Positions 60,465 through 64,000 of a stretch of DNA of 64,000 bases are shown one piece after another. The notes below the pieces were generated by a model. That model worked only from the letters and a program-made list of their open reading frames with translations, ran no database searches and was not told the DNA's origin. The position numbers were made by a program, and so were the translations under genes. Each line of letters starts with the position of its first letter. The first letter of the stretch is position 1. The DNA is from Halorubrum sp. SD626R (GTDB lineage: Archaea; Halobacteriota; Halobacteria; Halobacteriales; Haloferacaceae): NCBI RefSeq assembly GCF_001261915.1, contig NZ_CVRT01000117.1:1-64000 (forward strand), read 5' to 3'.

Positions 60465-61493
60465 ATGAGTGACACCACCTGCGGATCGACGGACGAATCG
60501 AGCGGGAACTGCGGCGGAAGCGGTGCCGACGCGGCGACGGACGCCGACGCGGCGACGGACGGCGGCACGGCGACCGAGGCGACCGGCGGGTCGTCGTCGG
60601 CCTGCGGCGCGAGCGGGTCCGGCGACGCCGGCGGCTCCGACGGCTCGTCGGCCTGCGGCGCCTCGAAGTCCGCGGCGACCGACGAGAAGGTCGGGTCGAC
60701 GGCCGACGACTTCGACGCCGACCCCGGGCGGCTCGTCGCCGTCGGGCTCGGTCCCGGCCAGCCCGAGGGGATGACGGGGCGCGCCCGGGCGAGGCTGCTG
60801 GAAGCGGACCACATCGTCGGCTACACGACCTACATGGAGCTGATCCCGGACGAGATCACCGAGGCGGCCGACGAGCTGTACGACACGCCGATGTGCGGCG
60901 AGGTCTCGCGGACCGAGGAGGCGGTCGACCGCGCGCTCGCGGGCAACGACGTCGCCATCGTCGGCTCCGGCGACCCGAACGTGTACGCGCTCGGCGGGCT
61001 CGCGCTGGAGATCGTCGAGTCGAAGGGCGCGACGGCGTCGGCGGTCGACTTCGAGGTCGTCCCCGGCGTCCCGGCCGCGCAGTCCTGCGCGGCCCGCGTC
61101 GGCGCGCCGCTCGTCAACGACTCGGTGTCGATATCGCTGTCGGACCACCTCACCCCGATGGCGGAGATCGAGTCGCGGCTCGACGCGGTCGCGGCCGAGG
61201 GGTTCACGATCGCGATCTACAACCCGTGGAGCCGGAAGCGCCGCGAGAACTTCGAGACGGCCTGCGAGATCCTCCTCGAACACCGACCGGCCGACACGCC
61301 CGTCGGCGTCGTCCACGGCGCCGGACGCGACGACGAGCGCGTCGAGATCGTCGAGCTCGGCGAGCTGGAGTCGCTCGGCGAGACCGACCTGATCGACATG
61401 ACGACGACGCTGCTCGTCGGCAACGAGGAGACGTACGTCTGGGACGGCCGGATGATCACTCCCCGCGGCTACGAGAGCAAGTATGACTACTGA
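60465..61493 (+). CDS. cbiH: cobalt-precorrin-3B C17-methyltransferase CbiH (second copy) with Cys-Gly tail
   Basis: 342 residues. Core matches CbiH: VGLGPGQPEGMTGRARARLLEADHIVGYTTYMELIPDE, VAIVGSGDPNVYALGGLALEI, FEVVPGVPAAQSCAARVGAPLVNDSVSISLSDHLTPM and IYNPWSRKRRENFETACEIL. The first about 80 residues are disordered Ser/Gly/Ala/Asp with four cysteines, each as CG (C6, C16, C47, C64). Some bacterial CbiH homologs carry a [4Fe-4S] extension, so this tail might bind metal or cluster, but no standard spacing is seen. Confidence 0.9.
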   Translation: MSDTTCGSTDESSGNCGGSGADAATDADAATDGGTATEATGGSSSACGASGSGDAGGSDGSSACGASKSAATDEKVGSTADDFDADPGRLVAVGLGPGQPEGMTGRARARLLEADHIVGYTTYMELIPDEITEAADELYDTPMCGEVSRTEEAVDRALAGNDVAIVGSGDPNVYALGGLALEIVESKGATASAVDFEVVPGVPAAQSCAARVGAPLVNDSVSISLSDHLTPMAEIESRLDAVAAEGFTIAIYNPWSRKRRENFETACEILLEHRPADTPVGVVHGAGRDDERVEIVELGELESLGETDLIDMTTTLLVGNEETYVWDGRMITPRGYESKYDY

Positions 61494-61782
61494 CGGGGTC
61501 GCCGACGGAGAGACCGGAAACGCCGAGGTGACGTACCGCGTCGCCGTCGACCTGAACGCCTGCGACGGCGTCTTCGCCTGTCTCGTCCGCGACGACCGGT
61601 TCGTCGAGGCCGACGGGGGGCTCGTCGGGTTCGACCCCGCCGAGGCGGCGGGACCGGTCGAGCGGACCGCCGACGAGGTCGCGGCGACGTTCTCGGACGG
61701 GCGTATCGACGAGGCGCGGACGGCCGCGGCGGCGTGCCCGCTCGACGCGATCGCCGTCGAGGAACGCGGAGGAGAGTCATGA
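61483..61782 (+). CDS. small ferredoxin, probably [3Fe-4S]
   Basis: 99 residues. Cys pattern CDGVFAC...ACP (C-x5-C, then C-P at about 85) fits single-cluster bacterial/archaeal [3Fe-4S] ferredoxins. It overlaps the preceding cbiH and the next gene by a few bases, so it is part of the operon. It could supply electrons for ring contraction or cobalt reduction. Confidence 0.85.
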   Translation: MTTDGVADGETGNAEVTYRVAVDLNACDGVFACLVRDDRFVEADGGLVGFDPAEAAGPVERTADEVAATFSDGRIDEARTAAAACPLDAIAVEERGGES

Positions 61783-62516
61783 GCGCCGCCGAGTCGACGC
61801 CGGACGACATGCTCGCCCGCCACCCGGAGACGGCCTACTTCTGGGGGCACGTCGCGGGCGGGGGTCGGGTGACCGAACACGGTATCGAGATCGAGGTCGC
61901 CGACGAGGACGCGGCCCGCCGCCTGTCGGCCATCGCCGGCGGGGGCACCGTGGACCACCGGATCGCCGAGCGCGACTTCGCGCACGACACGGCGGTCACC
62001 CGGCGGACCGACGAGTACACCGTGCAGGTCGTCGACCCGACGCTGGCCGCGAACGCCGCGGCGGCGCTCGGCCTGCCGGTCGGCTCCGACCCAGGCGGCT
62101 ACCGGTTCGACGCGCTCCGCGACCACCGCCGGGAGCTGCTCCGCGGGCTGCTGGAGTCGTGCGGCGTCGTCTGCTTCCGCGAGTCGAGCGCCGCGGTCGG
62201 GATCTCGTTCGTCCACGACGACGCCCGGCTGTTAGCGCGTATCCGGACGCTCCTCGACGCGGCGGGGTTCGACGCCGACGAGCCGCAGCCGTCCTCGTCG
62301 GGCGGGCACTGGTTCGGCGTCGCCGACGGCGACACGGCCGCGTTCGCCGAGTGGGTGTACGAGGGCTCCGGCGAGACCGGACTGTTCGCGACGAGCCGCC
62401 GCCGCAAGACGCTCCGCAGCGTCGAGCGGGCGGCGGGCCTCGACGTCGGGACCCTCGTCGAGCCGGCCGACTCGACGGGGATAGAATCGACTGACGCAGC
62501 GGGGGCAGACCCGTGA
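61779..62516 (+). CDS. degenerate LAGLIDADG-like protein in cobalamin operon
   Basis: 245 residues from ATG 61779. Two LAGLIDADG-like helices are seen: YFWGHVAGGGRV (about 20-31) and LLRGLLESCG (120-129), each followed by beta strands in the order of homing-endonuclease monomers (two repeats about 100 residues apart). The acidic residue near the end of each helix is replaced by Gly or Cys, so it should not cut DNA. Its place between ferredoxin and cbiX suggests a recruited binding or regulatory role. The C-terminus after about 225 is unstructured. Function unknown. Confidence 0.6.
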   Translation: MSAAESTPDDMLARHPETAYFWGHVAGGGRVTEHGIEIEVADEDAARRLSAIAGGGTVDHRIAERDFAHDTAVTRRTDEYTVQVVDPTLAANAAAALGLPVGSDPGGYRFDALRDHRRELLRGLLESCGVVCFRESSAAVGISFVHDDARLLARIRTLLDAAGFDADEPQPSSSGGHWFGVADGDTAAFAEWVYEGSGETGLFATSRRRKTLRSVERAAGLDVGTLVEPADSTGIESTDAAGADP

Positions 62517-63730
62517 GCCGCGCGGCCGACGCCGTCGGGATCGGCGACGACGAGACCGCGCTGCTCGTCGGCCACGGCTCGCGTCGGGACAAGTCGAACG
62601 AGGCGGTGCGCGAGCTCGCGGCCGGGCTCGAAGACCGGATCGGCGTCTCGACCGACGCCGCGTTCCTCGAGCTCGCGGAGCCGTCGATCCCCGAGGCGAT
62701 CGAGACGCTCGCGCACGGCTCCGGCCGGATCACGATGGTTCCGCTGTCGCTGTTCGCGGCCAGCCACGTGAAGAACGACCTCCCGCTCGCCGTCAAGCGA
62801 GCGCGGAGCGACCACCCGAACGTCAGGTTCCACGCGGGCGCCCACCTCGGGATCCACCCGGCGATACTCGACCTCCTCGACGACCGGGCGCGGGCCGTGG
62901 AGGCGGAGCTGGGCGTCGACCGCGAGGCCGACGACGTCGCAGTCGTGGTCTGTGCCCGCGGCTCCTCGGACCCGGACTCGAACGCGGACGTACACAAGCT
63001 CGCGAGGCTCCTGTACGAGGGCCGCGAGTTCGACCGGGTGGAGGCCGGCTTCATCGGCGTCACCGAGCCCCTCCTCGACGAGGTGCTCCACGACGTCGCG
63101 AAGACCCGGCCGGACGCGGTCGTCGTGCTGCCGTACATGCTCGGCGACGGCGTGTTGACCGGGCGGATCCGCGACGGGGCCGCGGACTTCGACGCGGAGT
63201 ACCCGTACGTCGACGCCGCGGCCGGCGACCCGCTCGGGACCGACACGCGGCTGCTCGACGTCCTCGCCGACCGGTGGCAGGAGGCGCGCACCGACTCGGT
63301 CGACATGTCGTGTGACACCTGCAAGTACAAGGTCGAACTCGACGGGTACGAGGAGGACGAGGGCGGTGCGCGTGCGATGCTCCGCGCGCTGACCCACCAG
63401 CAGGCGCACGAGGACCGCGACGACGTCGCCGACGAGCCCCACGCCCACGACGCGCCGGAGACCCACCTGGCCGTCTGCACGAACCAGACCTGCGCGGCGG
63501 GCGGTTCGCCCGCGGTCTTGGAGAACCTCCGACAGGCGGCCCGGGACGCCGACGCCGACGTGCACGTGACCCGATCGTCGTGCTTCGACCAGTGCGGCGA
63601 CGGGCCCATCGTCGCGCAGTACCCCGACGGCGTCTGGTACGGGGCCTGCGACGACGCGGACGCCGACCGGATCGTCTCCGCCGTCGAGCGGGACCGAATC
63701 GTCAGCGACCTGGTTCACCAGACGCTGTGA
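62513..63730 (+). CDS. cbiX: sirohydrochlorin cobaltochelatase CbiX with C-terminal [2Fe-2S] domain
   Basis: 405 residues, GTG start overlapping the previous stop (GTGA). Two CbiX halves (about 15-130 LLVGHGSRRDKSNEAV..., about 135-250 VVVCARGSSDPDSN...), each with metal-ligand His residues (VGHGSRR; SHVKNDLPLAV). After a linker with a CDTCKYK motif (about 265-275) comes a thioredoxin-like [2Fe-2S] domain: VCTNQTCAAGG...SSCFDQCGDGP (about 318-370). It inserts cobalt into sirohydrochlorin, the first committed step of the anaerobic route. Confidence 0.93.
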   Translation: MSRAADAVGIGDDETALLVGHGSRRDKSNEAVRELAAGLEDRIGVSTDAAFLELAEPSIPEAIETLAHGSGRITMVPLSLFAASHVKNDLPLAVKRARSDHPNVRFHAGAHLGIHPAILDLLDDRARAVEAELGVDREADDVAVVVCARGSSDPDSNADVHKLARLLYEGREFDRVEAGFIGVTEPLLDEVLHDVAKTRPDAVVVLPYMLGDGVLTGRIRDGAADFDAEYPYVDAAAGDPLGTDTRLLDVLADRWQEARTDSVDMSCDTCKYKVELDGYEEDEGGARAMLRALTHQQAHEDRDDVADEPHAHDAPETHLAVCTNQTCAAGGSPAVLENLRQAARDADADVHVTRSSCFDQCGDGPIVAQYPDGVWYGACDDADADRIVSAVERDRIVSDLVHQTL

Positions 63731-63751
63731 GCGACCACCCACCTGATCACA

Positions 63752-64000
63752 ATGAGCTGTGACGAAATCGAAGCCCTACGACTCGGCCTGATGAACTGCC
63801 TCGGAACCACGGACGACGCCGTCCGCCGCCACGCGGAAGGGGAGCTCGGCGACGCCCTCGAGGGCGACACGCCGATCGCCGCCCTCGCGGCCGCCGACTC
63901 CCTCGCGGAGCTTCGACGCCACCTCGACGCCGCGCTCGTCGACTTAGAGGAGGAGGTCGCGGCCCTCGACGCGGACGACCCGGAGTACGGGTACGCCCGC
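63752..64000 (+). CDS. DUF3209 protein, N-terminal part
   Basis: 83 codons visible before the window ends. MSCDEIEALRLGLMNCLGTTDDAVRRHAEGELGDALEGDTPIAALAAADSLAELRRHLDAAL is a helical acidic protein with early cysteines (C3, C16), matching the small haloarchaeal DUF3209 family found after cbiX. Possibly a metal or Fe-S partner of CbiX. Continues past 64000. Confidence 0.8.
   Translation, partial: MSCDEIEALRLGLMNCLGTTDDAVRRHAEGELGDALEGDTPIAALAAADSLAELRRHLDAALVDLEEEVAALDADDPEYGYAR

Overview
The window is about 64 kb of high-GC DNA with strongly acidic predicted proteins, archaeal ribosomal stalk genes, archaeal primase and clamp-loader subunits, Bat-type and HalX-type regulators, and many TATA-like boxes 25-30 bp upstream of start codons, which points to leaderless transcripts. 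This is a haloarchaeon, most like Halorubrum or Haloferax relatives. No CRISPR array or rRNA is visible. One tRNA (Val, UAC) is present. Family assignments come from reading the translated sequences, without database searches.

Region 1 (1-19.4 kb) is mainly housekeeping and signalling: the ends of the stalk genes (L10, L12), small membrane proteins, three sensor or regulator genes (a 7TM histidine kinase, a Bat-like activator, a PAS-like kinase with a convergent HalX response regulator), a wHTH regulator with a tiny membrane partner, zinc-binding proteins, primase large subunit, a tandem DUF1508 protein, superoxide dismutase, pirin, archaetidylserine decarboxylase and an RFC-like clamp-loader subunit with a degenerate ATPase site.

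Region 2 (19.5-41.7 kb) is a sugar-catabolism island. It opens with a decayed IS6-family transposase and closes with an 850-bp AT-rich gene-free stretch. It encodes a complete ABC sugar importer, two enolase-superfamily sugar-acid dehydratases, two Gfo/Idh/MocA oxidoreductases, an L-arabinose-dehydrogenase-like extended SDR, a classical SDR, an aldo/keto reductase, an SMP-30-type lactonase, an HpcH/HpaI aldolase, an FAH-family enzyme, an aldehyde dehydrogenase and an IclR regulator. Together these give oxidation of an aldose, lactone opening, dehydration, and then either aldol cleavage or a Weimberg-type route to 2-oxoglutarate. A 17-bp palindrome (GTTCTG-N5-CAGAAC) and variants lie around iclR and before the arabinose-dehydrogenase-like gene, and look like the IclR operator.

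Region 3 (41.7-45.3 kb) holds a SHOCT protein, a DUF192 protein, tRNA-Val with a 21-bp duplication of its 3' end nearby (att-like), a HAD hydrolase and a histidine kinase.

Region 4 (45.3-64 kb) is a cobalamin (corrin ring) cluster: CbiX-like protein, CbiE, CbiC, CobN, a ChlI/ChlD-type fused chelatase subunit, CbtB/CbtA cobalt transporter, [2Fe-2S] ferredoxin, a MarR-like regulator, then a tight operon cbiT-cbiL-cbiF-cbiG-(11-codon mini-ORF)-cbiH-cbiH-ferredoxin-(LAGLIDADG-like protein)-cbiX-DUF3209 that runs off the window. It combines anaerobic-type (Cbi, CbiX) enzymes with a CobN-type late chelatase. The most unusual items are the degenerate LAGLIDADG-like protein embedded in the cobalamin operon, the Cys-Gly-tailed CbiH, and the IclR operator set.
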